The notes under the pieces: generated by a model
Told to the model about the DNA's origin: nothing
The model's input: the letters and a program-made list of their open reading frames with translations, nothing else
Databases searched by the model: none
Origin: Candidatus Sungiibacteriota bacterium
Lineage (GTDB): Bacteria > Patescibacteriota > Minisyncoccia > Sungbacterales > HO2-52-23
Length of the DNA stretch: 51,769 nt
Reading direction: 5' to 3'
Assembly (NCBI GenBank): GCA_016206285.1
Contig: JACQRW010000018.1
Span: forward strand, 1-51,769
Shown here: piece by piece, positions 18,265 to 27,989 of the stretch
Numbering within the stretch: position 1 is the stretch's first letter
How the letters are laid out: each line of letters starts with the position of its first letter
Program-made: the position numbers and the translations under genes

Positions 18265-18573
18265 CTCCACTATCTTCTCCACCTCCACTTCGGTAAAATG
18301 CTGGCGGTGGCCTTTTTTCTTGCGGTAGCGGGTTTTGGCATTGTAGCGAAATACGATCACTTTGCGGGTGCGAGCCTGCTTGACCACCTTTGCCTGCACC
18401 TTTGCGCCTTCCACAACAGGAGTCCCGATTTCTACTTCGCGCCCCTTTGAGACAAGCAAAACCTCATCAAACGAAACAACCTCGCCTTCGGGCGCCTCCA
18501 GCTTCTCGATTTTGAGCTTTTTACCCGGCTCAGCAATATACTGCTTTCCGCCGGTTTTAATGACTGCAAACAT
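18259..18573 (-). CDS. rplU: 50S ribosomal protein L21
   Basis: MFAVIKTGGKQYIAEPGKKLKIEKLEAPEGEVVSFDEVLLV; GHRQHFTEVEVEKI. Confidence 0.96.
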   Translation of the reverse strand: MFAVIKTGGKQYIAEPGKKLKIEKLEAPEGEVVSFDEVLLVSKGREVEIGTPVVEGAKVQAKVVKQARTRKVIVFRYNAKTRYRKKKGHRQHFTEVEVEKIVEK

Positions 18574-18613
18574 AATGAAAAGAGTATAGCAAAAAACCCG
18601 AATTTGCGCAAGT

Positions 18614-19867
18614 TTAACGTGGAGCCGTGATCTTATAAATGACCCCCGCCTTGTCGTCAGAAATATAGGCAGTACCGTCCGGCAAAGCAAGGATATCAAC
18701 AGGCCGCCCCAGTGCTTCATTTTTTGAGACAAGCCAGCCGGTTATAAAATCCTCGGTTCCTTGGTAACTGCCTTCGCTGTCAAACTTCATGCGTACCACC
18801 TTGTAGCCGGTCGGTATTGAACGGTTCCATGAACCGTGGTATGCCACAAGCAGACTATTTCTATACTCTGTCGGCCAGCCCATATCAGGAACAAACACCA
18901 AACCAAGCGGGGCCGAGTGCGCCGGAACATCTACGAAGCTTTGCGTTTCAAACGGCTCCATGCACGGGTTGCGAATATAGGTGTTATGGTCAAAGTCCGT
19001 GTCATGAACATTTTTGCCGTAACAAGTCGGCCAGCCATAATTCTTTACCCCGAGCGCAGTCGAGGGGTCCTCTTCTATAATGTTCACCTCGTCCGGCGGA
19101 ATGTCATCGCCAATCAGATCGCGCCCCATCTCGGTCGCCCACATCTTTTTTGTTTCCGGATGCCATGCAAAAAACACACTGTTGCGAAGTCCTTTGGCAA
19201 AAAGTTTGAAATCACTTCCATCTTTATTCAAAGAATAAATTGCTGCGCGGCGAGCATCGCTCTCACGGCATACATTGCAGCTGGAGCCGATTGATACATA
19301 CAATCGGCCATCCGGTCCAAAGCCAAGCGTACGGGTAAAATGTCCTCCTCCTGCGGGCAAGTCGGTAATCTTTGCAGGCTTTGCGTCGGAATAAAGCGTT
19401 ACCCGCGAAACCTTATTCTCTTCGGCATAGTACAGCACGTTTTGTCCGGCTGCCAGCCCGGGCTCCATCGCAAGCCCGTGAGGTTTACGCAAACCCGAAA
19501 ATACATCGTTTTGTCGGACGACTTTCCCATCCCGCACCTCCAGCATGGTTATCTTGCCTTCCGATGTCCGGGACACCCACATATTCCCAAACGAATCAAA
19601 CGCCATCACACGCGCTCCGGAAAGATTTTTGGCAAAAATGGAGATGGAAAATCCGGGCGGAAGCTTCAGAGGCATGCCGGTGGTATTTTCGCCCGGAGAA
19701 GCAGACGGCGTGGTCGTGGACACGTCAGGAATGATATCGGCAATATCTACCGGCGGATCATTGAGCACCGGGCCAACTCCGCGCAAATTTTTCCAGTAAA
19801 AAGTTCCGGCCCAAATCAAGGCAAGTAAAAAACAAACTGCGATTACCAAGATGGAAAACTTTTTCAT
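18614..19867 (-). CDS. Sorbosone/PQQ-dependent glucose dehydrogenase-like beta-propeller protein, membrane anchored
   Basis: LPPGFSISIFAKNLSGARVMAFDSFGNMWVS; RDLIGDDIPPDEVNIIEE...NYGWPTCYG; HSAPLGLVFV; HGSWNRSIPTGYKVV. Confidence 0.9.
   Translation of the reverse strand: MKKFSILVIAVCFLLALIWAGTFYWKNLRGVGPVLNDPPVDIADIIPDVSTTTPSASPGENTTGMPLKLPPGFSISIFAKNLSGARVMAFDSFGNMWVSRTSEGKITMLEVRDGKVVRQNDVFSGLRKPHGLAMEPGLAAGQNVLYYAEENKVSRVTLYSDAKPAKITDLPAGGGHFTRTLGFGPDGRLYVSIGSSCNVCRESDARRAAIYSLNKDGSDFKLFAKGLRNSVFFAWHPETKKMWATEMGRDLIGDDIPPDEVNIIEEDPSTALGVKNYGWPTCYGKNVHDTDFDHNTYIRNPCMEPFETQSFVDVPAHSAPLGLVFVPDMGWPTEYRNSLLVAYHGSWNRSIPTGYKVVRMKFDSEGSYQGTEDFITGWLVSKNEALGRPVDILALPDGTAYISDDKAGVIYKITAPR
19047..19068. 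repeat. Imperfect palindrome in frame inside sorbosone-dehydrogenase-like gene
   Basis: ACCCCGAGCGCAGTCGAGGGGT; encodes DPSTALGV between NIIEE and KNYGWP. Confidence 0.65.
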
Positions 19868-19894
19868 ACTAAACAGCTTTCACGGCGACCATGC

Positions 19895-20215
19895 TTATTT
19901 TATCATGCTCCCGGGCAACACTTCCCCATCAGGGCGCAAAAGCACCGGACCTTCGGAGCTGTCCGCAGCAAGAAGCATGCCCTGGCTTTCAAACCCCATA
20001 AGTTTGCGCGGCTCGAGGTTGGCAACAATCACAATCTCGGTACCAACAAGTGCCTCCGGACTATACCGCTTGCCAATGCCCGCAACAATCTGCCGATCCT
20101 CTTCGCCAAGCGATACCTGCAGGCGCAACAGCTTATCAGACCCCTCAACACGCTCGGCAGTCAGGATTTTTACAACCCGGAGATTTATTTCTTTGAACTG
20201 GTCAAATGTGATCAT
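19895..20215 (-). CDS. tRNA-binding (EMAP/MetRS C-terminal-like) domain protein
   Basis: FKEINLRVVKILTAERVEGSDKLLRLQVSLGEEDRQIVAGIGKRYSPEALVGTEIVIVANLEPRKLMGFESQGMLLAA. Confidence 0.93.
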   Translation of the reverse strand: MITFDQFKEINLRVVKILTAERVEGSDKLLRLQVSLGEEDRQIVAGIGKRYSPEALVGTEIVIVANLEPRKLMGFESQGMLLAADSSEGPVLLRPDGEVLPGSMIK

Positions 20216-20235
20216 AATAGTTCGTTATCCGTCTT

Positions 20236-21063
20236 TTATGTTAAAACGCCGTAGAGATTGCGTACCTTTTTAATAAATCCCTCCCGCTCCAATCCTGCAA
20301 GAATGGCGACGATACGGATTTCTGGTTGCTCCAATTCTTTAAGAATATTTTTAAGGGATAGGTTCTTGCGTGCGAGCAGAAGCCGCAAAATCTGGCCTCG
20401 TACTTGCCGGTCCGATCCTTTGAAGCGTGATTGTTTGGCATAATGCCTGCTCCGCCGGTTCGGATTTTCTTTTTCTTTCCGGCCAAGCATGGCACCATAA
20501 TCCATAAGCGCATAATACCACTCCCGCGGATTTTTTGCATCCAGCGTTTCTTCGACCAGATCAAGTACATTCGCATCCAACACATTTTTTTTCTTTGGAA
20601 AAAAATGGTGCAAATACGCCCGCCTGATATTGGTCTCGATAAACGGCACAGGAATCCCAAACACAAACGCACATAATGCGCCTGCAGTTCCCGGACCGAT
20701 CCCGGGCAGATCATTGAGCAGACGCGGATCGGTCGGCAGCTTGCCTTGGTAATCCGTGATGACCATGGCAGCGAGCTTTTTAAGCATGAGTGCGCGGCGA
20801 TTGTACCCCAGACCCTGCCATGCTTTCAGCACACCGGCAAGCGGCGCGCGATCCAACGCCGCAAAATTCGGAAATTCTTTCACAAATGCCCGATACTTTG
20901 GAATCACCCGTTCAACCTGCGTCTGCTGCAGCATGAACTCCGACACCAAAATCCGGTACGGATCAACGGTACGACGCCACGGCAAATCTCTGCCATGCTC
21001 GCGATAATATTTCCAAATAGTCTTCTGAAAAGTCCCAATATCTTTAGCTGAAAGAATTTCCAT
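20236..21063 (-). CDS. mutY: A/G-specific adenine glycosylase-like HhH-GPD protein, lacking Fe-S cluster cysteines
   Basis: LPWRRTVDPYRILVSEFMLQQTQVERVIPKY; LNDLPGIGPGTAGAL; no C-x6-C-x2-C-x5-C after LMDYGAM. Confidence 0.85.
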   Translation of the reverse strand: MEILSAKDIGTFQKTIWKYYREHGRDLPWRRTVDPYRILVSEFMLQQTQVERVIPKYRAFVKEFPNFAALDRAPLAGVLKAWQGLGYNRRALMLKKLAAMVITDYQGKLPTDPRLLNDLPGIGPGTAGALCAFVFGIPVPFIETNIRRAYLHHFFPKKKNVLDANVLDLVEETLDAKNPREWYYALMDYGAMLGRKEKENPNRRSRHYAKQSRFKGSDRQVRGQILRLLLARKNLSLKNILKELEQPEIRIVAILAGLEREGFIKKVRNLYGVLT

Positions 21064-21157
21064 TGTTCCTTGATACGAATACTTAAAAAATACTGCCCCG
21101 CCGAAACCAAAGGTGCGGCGGGGCATGTGTGAAATCAACATTGATCTCGCATACTTA

Positions 21158-21772
21158 CTACTGTGCAGATTTGCTTGTTGCAACAAACCGCATCATGACC
21201 ATGTTGCCTGTCTCGTCTTTGAGCGGAAGATCGACGCGATAGTCGAATTGCCTGTCGCCATCATCGGCATGCAGCATGGCATAGTATACTTTTCCTTCCT
21301 CGGTGCCTTTCAGCAGTTCTACGTTTTGTCCGGCATAGGTTCCGACATTAAAGCGATGCGCGCCCAGGATATGCCCGGGTTTGCCGTTATTGTCATCATG
21401 GATAACCACCCACCCCGTTACCGCAAGCGAAAGTGACTGGATCAAGACATTGTTGCCCGGCTTCTGGTCTTCGACAGAAACAGAATTTTTGCCTGCGGCT
21501 GCCGATAACTGACCAGTCAATGAAACCCCTGTTGTCGCACCCGGCATGTCATTTTCGTTCATTACCGGCCCTTGCTTTTGACCGTCTTCTTGACTGTTTT
21601 CGTTCGCCGCACTGGCTTCGGCATCCTGTTTATTTTCCATACTCTCTTGGCTTGCTTGCGAGTTCTGATCATCCGCAGCAGACTTTTTCTTCACATACGC
21701 CCGATCAGCCCCAAAACCGACCAAAGCTCCGACAATAAATAATACAATTCCTACCGTGATAGTGTTTTTCAT
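21158..21772 (-). CDS. Membrane-anchored protein with DUF7282-like domain
   Basis: N-terminal TM; GWVVIHDDNNGKPGHILGAHRFNVGTYAGQNVELL..VYYAMLHADDGDRQFDYRVDLPL. Confidence 0.65.
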   Translation of the reverse strand: MKNTITVGIVLFIVGALVGFGADRAYVKKKSAADDQNSQASQESMENKQDAEASAANENSQEDGQKQGPVMNENDMPGATTGVSLTGQLSAAAGKNSVSVEDQKPGNNVLIQSLSLAVTGWVVIHDDNNGKPGHILGAHRFNVGTYAGQNVELLKGTEEGKVYYAMLHADDGDRQFDYRVDLPLKDETGNMVMMRFVATSKSAQ

Positions 21773-21902
21773 ATACCCTGAATGATATGGCAGATAAAAG
21801 ATTTGTCAACAGATTATCCCTATTCCGTATCTGGACATCAAGCTGTATATATGCTAAAGATATTTTAGTTTACTTGATAAATTTATAGAGGAGAAGATCA
21901 GA

Positions 21903-22583
21903 ATGGCTATCGTCAGACGAGAACCCCCAACTCCATCGTTTGCATATTCCTTTATTCAAACCGTTGTTGGTGTCGCAGAAACATCATTTATCATCTCATA
22001 TAAAAAACCTCCATCGCTTTTTGATGAGAACGACTATCTCCTGCTTGCTGACTTGCTGGATGTGAGAGCAGTAGGGAAACAATACGATTATGTTACCGGG
22101 GAAGAACAGTATCCGGTAAGACGAGATGGGATCGAAAATTATGATATCGCGTATGTGTTGCTTCGCCGCTTTCTGCAACGGGAAGGATTTTTCCATGGAT
22201 ATGACAAAAGAGCCAACAAACTTGTTTTCGACGGCCTGATGGGAAGATTATGTTACAATGTCCCGATGAGCGAATATGAATTCCGAATTGCCGCGCTTAT
22301 CAGACTTCAAGAATTACAAACCCCATTTCCACCGGACTTCACGAGTTTTCTGGGAGCCATAAAGGGAGTCGGCAAAGCATGCCGCTTGCTTAATCTGCCC
22401 GCCACCGCAGAAAATATCGAGAAATTTTCTCATATCGCGGATTGGATGAGTAATCCAACCGTAAATTACTATGAACTCGTTCGCTCTATGCGCCAAATGC
22501 ACCCGGAAGAATTAAGCTTTGCGACATTTGCCATTGAATGGCAGAGTTATATCGAAAGACAACAACTCACACAGAAACCGTAG
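21903..22583 (+). CDS. Orphan protein (226 aa)
   Basis: SD GAGGAG; own terminator downstream; no recognisable family. Confidence 0.7.
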   Translation: MAIVRREPPTPSFAYSFIQTVVGVAETSFIISYKKPPSLFDENDYLLLADLLDVRAVGKQYDYVTGEEQYPVRRDGIENYDIAYVLLRRFLQREGFFHGYDKRANKLVFDGLMGRLCYNVPMSEYEFRIAALIRLQELQTPFPPDFTSFLGAIKGVGKACRLLNLPATAENIEKFSHIADWMSNPTVNYYELVRSMRQMHPEELSFATFAIEWQSYIERQQLTQKP

Positions 22584-22590
22584 ACACGCG

Positions 22591-22620
22591 CCTACTCACC
22601 GGAGTAGGCCCTTTTATTTG
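22591..22620 (+). terminator. Rho-independent terminator overlapping queA 3' end
   Basis: GCCTACTC-accg-GAGTAGGC followed by CCTTTTATTT. Confidence 0.75.
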
Positions 22621-23677
22621 GCAGCAGAAGCATACCGTCGCCGAATGAGAAAAATTTGAAACGTTCGGCTATTGCTTTTTTATACAGCCCGCGCAGTTTT
22701 TCTTTGCCAATAAATGCAGCAACAAGCATGAGCAGGCTTGATTTCGGCACATGGAAATTGGTTATCATGCCGTCAATAAATTTAAAACGGTAGCCTTCAC
22801 GGATAAACAAATCAGTAGCGCCGGAAAGGCGTTTGATCTGCCGGTCTTTCCCTGCTGCAGATTCAAGTGTGCGCACGACGGTGGTACCTACGGCAATGAT
22901 CGGCCTTCCCTCTTTTTTTGCCTGATGTAATATGCGCGCGGTTTTATGGTCTATTTCGTAGTATTCTTGATGCAGTTTTCCATGTCGTACCTGTTCCGGC
23001 ACCAACGGCGAGAATGTGCCGAGATTGACATGCAACGTCACATAACACAGCTGGAAATGCTTTCGCGCCAGCTTTGCCAGAAGCCGTTTGGTAAAGTGCA
23101 GCGAGGCGGTTGGCGCGGCAACAGATCCGTTTCGTTTGGCAAAAACAGTCTGATACTGCTTGCGGAGCTCTGATTCAGTCATGGTATGGCTTTTGATATA
23201 CGGCGGAATCGGCATTGAACCGAATTGCTTGAGCAATGCGGGAAACTTAGCAATGGCAAACGAGGGTTTCAAAAAAACATATTTTCCGGATTTTTGAAAC
23301 ACCACAAAAGAAAAAACCGGATGATGCGGGATGATAAGCTTCATCCCCGGCACAACCGGCCTGTCGGCAAGAACGCGAATCATATTTTTATCGTGATCAA
23401 GATACAGCACCCGCACCTGTCCACCCGTTTCTTTTTGGAGCGTAAGCCGCGCAGGAATAACTTTGGTGTTGTTGAATACCAAAACGGCACCGAACGGAAG
23501 ATATTTGTCTAAATTTAAAAATGTATCCTCTGCGCTCTCCGGTCTGTTTTTCCAGCCAACAAGCAGACGTGCCGAATCCCGCGGAGACGCGGGTTTTTGA
23601 GCAATCAGTTCTCCTGGAATCTGCCAGTCGTATTGTCCGAGCAGCTTCTCAAACGATGCGTTTCCTTTTCCAGTCAT
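22592..23677 (-). CDS. queA: S-adenosylmethionine:tRNA ribosyltransferase-isomerase
   Basis: YDWQIPGELIAQKPASPRDSARLLV; GSVAAPTASLHFT; VGTTVVRTLESAA; MITNFHVPKSSLLMLVAAF. Confidence 0.96.
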   Translation of the reverse strand: MTGKGNASFEKLLGQYDWQIPGELIAQKPASPRDSARLLVGWKNRPESAEDTFLNLDKYLPFGAVLVFNNTKVIPARLTLQKETGGQVRVLYLDHDKNMIRVLADRPVVPGMKLIIPHHPVFSFVVFQKSGKYVFLKPSFAIAKFPALLKQFGSMPIPPYIKSHTMTESELRKQYQTVFAKRNGSVAAPTASLHFTKRLLAKLARKHFQLCYVTLHVNLGTFSPLVPEQVRHGKLHQEYYEIDHKTARILHQAKKEGRPIIAVGTTVVRTLESAAGKDRQIKRLSGATDLFIREGYRFKFIDGMITNFHVPKSSLLMLVAAFIGKEKLRGLYKKAIAERFKFFSFGDGMLLLPNKRAYSGE

Positions 23678-24816
23678 AACTTTCCTTTCTTTATGTCTTC
23701 GCGGATCTTTTTTACATATGCCTGAAAGAAAAAAAGATTATGAAATGTCAGCAACTGCAGGGCATTGATCTCTTTTGCGCGAAAAAGGTGCGCGAGGTAA
23801 CTGCGCGAATAGAGCGCGCACGTTGAACACGCGCATTTTTTATCAAGCGGCTTTTGATCCGCGGCAAAGCGTGCCTGGCCAATATGCAATTTACCCTCGG
23901 ATGTAAACGCAACCCCATGGCGGGCATAATGCGTCGGTACAATACAGTCAAAGGTATCAACGCCTTCGCGGACGATCCTCGGGATATCCTCAAGATACCC
24001 GATGCCCAGAAGATGGCGCGGTTTTTCGTCCGGAAGTTTTTTCATTACCCAACGCAGCATCTCGGCCATGCCTTTTTTGCTATCGCCGAATTCGCCACCG
24101 ATCGCAAACCCGCCAAAGGGAAGCGAGCCGATAAACGATGCGCTTTCTTCCCGCAGATCGCGAAATCTCCCGCCCTGCACAATGCCAAAAAGAGACTGTT
24201 TCGACGTGTGGGCTTTCAGGCAATCCTTTGCCCAGCGATGCGTCCGCACCAGCGATTCCTTGGTATACGCATAGTCGGCGATCGGCGACGGACACTCGTC
24301 AAACGCAAGCATGATGTCCGCGCCAAGCTGCTGTTGGATACGGATAGATTCTTTGGGTCCGAGAAAAAGTTTTCTCCCGTCTTTAAGCGACCTGAAATGA
24401 ACGCCATCATCCGTGATCCGCAGCAGTTTCGGCTGCTGGCCGGATTTGATTTCGGCTCCGGCGCGTTCGTTATTCTTCAAAACTTTGCCCATGCCGAAAT
24501 CCTTCCCGAATCCAAGACTGAATACCTGAAATCCGCCCGAATCTGTCATAAGCGGACGATGCCATTGCATAAACTCATGCAGTCCGCCGGCAGCTTTCAC
24601 GATTTTTTCTCCCGGCTTTTCATGCAGATGAAACGTATTGGCAATGAGCAGCTGCGTGCCGGTCTGCTCCGCTTGTTCGGCGGTAAGAGTCTTAACTGCA
24701 CCGAGCGTCGCCACTCCGACATATGCCGGAGTCTCCACTTCGCCATGCGGCGTCTTGATAACCCCGACCCGCGCTCTGCTCTTTTTCGATTGTTTGAGAA
24801 TTTTAAATTCAATCAT
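23674..24816 (-). CDS. tgt: tRNA-guanine transglycosylase
   Basis: LIANTFHLHEKPGEKIVKAAGGLHEFMQWHRPLMTDSGGFQVFSLG; C-terminal zinc motif CACSTCALYSRSYLAHLF; overlaps queA by 4 nt. Confidence 0.97.
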   Translation of the reverse strand: MIEFKILKQSKKSRARVGVIKTPHGEVETPAYVGVATLGAVKTLTAEQAEQTGTQLLIANTFHLHEKPGEKIVKAAGGLHEFMQWHRPLMTDSGGFQVFSLGFGKDFGMGKVLKNNERAGAEIKSGQQPKLLRITDDGVHFRSLKDGRKLFLGPKESIRIQQQLGADIMLAFDECPSPIADYAYTKESLVRTHRWAKDCLKAHTSKQSLFGIVQGGRFRDLREESASFIGSLPFGGFAIGGEFGDSKKGMAEMLRWVMKKLPDEKPRHLLGIGYLEDIPRIVREGVDTFDCIVPTHYARHGVAFTSEGKLHIGQARFAADQKPLDKKCACSTCALYSRSYLAHLFRAKEINALQLLTFHNLFFFQAYVKKIREDIKKGKL

Positions 24817-24823
24817 TGTATTT

Positions 24824-25897
24824 TTATGCGACAGACTTTGGATTGACCTTTTCGTATGCGGGAAGCTCAATAATCCGCAGGTTTTCGGGAGAGATATCGT
24901 GACCCACTTGAATATCGTTATTACCGTCGTCCAAAAGCAGACAAGATTCGATTATGCTCTCGATGTCGGCAGGAAGTTTGGCATCCTTTAAGAAAGTTTT
25001 ATAGTCATCAAGGGTTTCAAAGGGAAGAACGTCTTCTTGCAAGGCCAATCGTGAGATAAGTGCTGCCCGCGGAAGACTCCGTTCTCCCGTAAAAATTTTC
25101 CAATACTTTTCGAAGAAGTCGAGAAGTTTATCTTTTTCTTCCGAAGTAATATTCGGATATGCCTTTCCCGCCCGTATATCATCTTCATTCCGTGAAGAAA
25201 GCCGCTCGCAAAGTTCTTCAATGTTTTGTCTCGCAGTTTGATAATCGCGACGATAAAATGCACCTTTTTTATTTTTTTGGTTTGGGATATGGAAGCCCTC
25301 GCTTACAAATTGAGCAAACCACTCCGGCGAGGCAACGCTGTAGCGATACAGATTACCCGTTGTAGCCGCACAAGAAACCCTGTTTTCACAGTTGAGATCA
25401 AGCCATCCGAGCAGCATTCCTACCCCTGCTCTTTTTCCAATCGCGGCGATCTCATACAGCTCCTCCCACTCCCAAAGCCGGTTCTTGGTGCGCAATCCTT
25501 GTTTGACTATCTCATCTTCGAAATTTCCGTTAAAGCCATGGTAGAAATATCCTTTCTTTACGACATTTTCTTTGAAGTAACTGAAAATCAAAAAATCAGC
25601 TGACGGTATGTCTGCTTCGGCAATATCCAATTTATGCGCGATTGAACGGACAAGCAGGGCAGCTCTTTGTTTGATAGGAAGGTTATGGAGATCCGGAACG
25701 GATATAAATGTATCAAAGCCGGCGCAGTCGGGATGCAGCACGCAATACTCGACGGCGAGACCGATCAGTTTCGCCCGTGATTCTTCATCTGGGCATTCGT
25801 GCAGACGTCCAAGAAATTTCTCCGAATTCATTATTTCGGAAAGCCGATCTCGAGATGGTTCTTGTTCTTCTTTTGCGGATGAATTTCCTTCTCTCAT
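24824..25897 (-). CDS. Unknown protein with possible ADP-ribosyltransferase-like segment
   Basis: GYFYHGFNGNFEDEIVKQGLRTKNRLW... resembles the YHG..../I...GL start of ART folds; not verified. Confidence 0.6.
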   Translation of the reverse strand: MREGNSSAKEEQEPSRDRLSEIMNSEKFLGRLHECPDEESRAKLIGLAVEYCVLHPDCAGFDTFISVPDLHNLPIKQRAALLVRSIAHKLDIAEADIPSADFLIFSYFKENVVKKGYFYHGFNGNFEDEIVKQGLRTKNRLWEWEELYEIAAIGKRAGVGMLLGWLDLNCENRVSCAATTGNLYRYSVASPEWFAQFVSEGFHIPNQKNKKGAFYRRDYQTARQNIEELCERLSSRNEDDIRAGKAYPNITSEEKDKLLDFFEKYWKIFTGERSLPRAALISRLALQEDVLPFETLDDYKTFLKDAKLPADIESIIESCLLLDDGNNDIQVGHDISPENLRIIELPAYEKVNPKSVA

Positions 25898-25904
25898 GTG
25901 AGTA

Positions 25905-26123
25905 TCAGGTAATCTCAATGACTTTTTGTCTACTCGTGTGGCCGGAAACAATGCTCACGCGCCATGCGGGTACGTTAAAATATGCGGCAAGCGCTTTTAT
26001 GATGGCACGGTTTGCCTTACCCTGCACCGGCGGTTCTTTTACGGCAACGGTAAAATGAGTCTCATCAATTTTTTCAACGCGCTCTTCTTTCGCACCCGGT
26101 TTTGCCGCAACAAAAATTCTCAT
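25905..26123 (-). CDS. DUF167 (YggU) family protein
   Basis: MRIFVAAKPGAKEERVEKIDETHFTVAVKEPPVQGKANRAIIKALAAYFNVPAWRVSIVSGHTSRQKVIEI. Confidence 0.93.
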   Translation of the reverse strand: MRIFVAAKPGAKEERVEKIDETHFTVAVKEPPVQGKANRAIIKALAAYFNVPAWRVSIVSGHTSRQKVIEIT

Positions 26124-26184
26124 ACATACAGTGTCAACATTTCGTATCCGATCGGACATAAAGTGTTGACAGCGAATAGTAATG

Positions 26185-27876
26185 TTATTCTCCCTCAATA
26201 ACGGCTATTGCTTCAGAAAACGGAACCAGTTTTGCCTCCGGCTCTCCGCGCTTCTTGATTTCCACACTTCCCTTCTCAACGGTTTTTTTGCTTACAACCA
26301 TGCGCACGGGTATGCCGATCAGATCCGCATCTGCAAATTTTTCGCCTGCGGTTTTTTCCCGGTCGTCATACAGCACCTCAATCCGGTCGGCAATCATGTC
26401 GCGGTATAACTTTTCGGCATCATCAAAGCCTCCCTCAAGCGCAATCAAGTGTACATGGAAAGGCGCCGTCGATTCCGGCCACATGATGCCCTTGGCATCA
26501 TAATGTTTCTCTACGACAGCAGCCATTGTCCGGCCAATACCAATACCGTAGCAGCCCATATAGAACGGCTGGTCTTTGCCTTCGGCATCCACATACACGG
26601 CTCCTTTCATTTTACCTGAATAATGCAGCCCGAGCTGGAAAACATTCCCGACCTCGATTCCCTTTTTCTCTGCATACTGCTGGCCGTTTTCGGCAATCGC
26701 ACCCTCATATGCCAGAGCTATATCCGCAATAAGATCGCACGTGAAATCCCGGCCGTAGTTTACATTGATCGTGTCCGTGGCTTCTTCCTTTTGTCCGCCA
26801 ATCAAATTCCGTGCCTGTTCTAAAACAATATCGCCCACGCAATATGCACCCGCATGACCCCATGAATGCACATAACCGGTCTTGGTGCCGAGCTTTGCCA
26901 GATCTTCTTCGGTAGCGGCCTCAAGCTGGCCCACTGCTTTGAGCGCCTGCTCCAGCTTGGTCTGATTCACCTGCAGATCCCCAGTCAGAGTTGCGATTAC
27001 AATCTGCCCGGTCACCATATTTCGATATACGACATTTTTCAGATAATGGCTGGTTGGTTTGCCATAATGCTTTTCATTGTCCTCCATGGTCTGCACCCAG
27101 GCAGGCTGGTCTATCGTCTGCAAAGGCAGCATGTCTGCACCGGCATTGGCAGGATTGCGCCTGAACCGCGCCACATCTTCATGCGCCGCAATAGAGCCAT
27201 CAGGAGTCGTAAAATAGCGGCTTTCTCCGGCGTCCGACTCGACAATGAATTCATGGCAGTATTCTCCGCCGATATAGCCGTTGTCCGCCTCCACGATTGT
27301 TGTCTGCAAGCCGAGCCGATCGAATATACGCGAATACACGCCTTTCATATGTTCATATTCTCGCCGGAAATCTTCCTCGTCTGCATGAAATGAATAGCCG
27401 TCTTTCATGATGAATTCCCGCACGCGCAAAAGTCCGCCGCGGGCGCGCAGCTCATCGCGAAACTTCGGAGAAAACTGATACAGATGGAACGGCAGATCGC
27501 GATAGCTGATCGTAAACTTTCTGATCAGATCAACAAACATCTCCTCAGCCGTTCCGCCCAGCGCAAATTCGCCGCCTCGCCGGTCTTTCACTTTCATAAG
27601 CTCGAATCCGGTCGTGTTGGTCCGGTTGGTTTCCTGCCACAATTCAAGCGGATGCAAAATTGGCGCCAGCATTTCCTGCGCCCCAGCCGCATCCATTTCT
27701 TCTTTTATGATCGCCATGATCTTTTGCTGCACGCGCTGACCTACGGGTAAAAAGTAATACCGCCCTGCGACGGATTCCCGGACAAACCCTCCCTGCTTGA
27801 GCAGCCGCGCCGATATACTCGTATCGTCCTCGGATACGGTTTTGGCAGTCTTGAGAAAATAATGAGATAGTTTCAT
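26185..27876 (-). CDS. proS: Prolyl-tRNA synthetase
   Basis: Class II motifs; GRYYFLPVGQRVQQKIMAIIKEEMDAAGAQEMLAPIL; PFYMGCYGIGIGRTMAAVVEKH. Confidence 0.97.
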   Translation of the reverse strand: MKLSHYFLKTAKTVSEDDTSISARLLKQGGFVRESVAGRYYFLPVGQRVQQKIMAIIKEEMDAAGAQEMLAPILHPLELWQETNRTNTTGFELMKVKDRRGGEFALGGTAEEMFVDLIRKFTISYRDLPFHLYQFSPKFRDELRARGGLLRVREFIMKDGYSFHADEEDFRREYEHMKGVYSRIFDRLGLQTTIVEADNGYIGGEYCHEFIVESDAGESRYFTTPDGSIAAHEDVARFRRNPANAGADMLPLQTIDQPAWVQTMEDNEKHYGKPTSHYLKNVVYRNMVTGQIVIATLTGDLQVNQTKLEQALKAVGQLEAATEEDLAKLGTKTGYVHSWGHAGAYCVGDIVLEQARNLIGGQKEEATDTINVNYGRDFTCDLIADIALAYEGAIAENGQQYAEKKGIEVGNVFQLGLHYSGKMKGAVYVDAEGKDQPFYMGCYGIGIGRTMAAVVEKHYDAKGIMWPESTAPFHVHLIALEGGFDDAEKLYRDMIADRIEVLYDDREKTAGEKFADADLIGIPVRMVVSKKTVEKGSVEIKKRGEPEAKLVPFSEAIAVIEGE

Positions 27877-27946
27877 ATATGTAGATTTATGGATTAATAG
27901 TATAGCACATAGATTCTTAGGTCAATTTGACTAATTTATTTTGGCG

Positions 27947-27983
27947 CGGATACGGAGGATTGAAAACCAATCCTCCGTATCCG
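27947..27983. other. Strong stem-loop (16-bp perfect stem, 5-nt loop)
   Basis: CGGATACGGAGGATTG-aaaac-CAATCCTCCGTATCCG. Confidence 0.8.
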
Positions 27984-27989
27984 ACTTTC

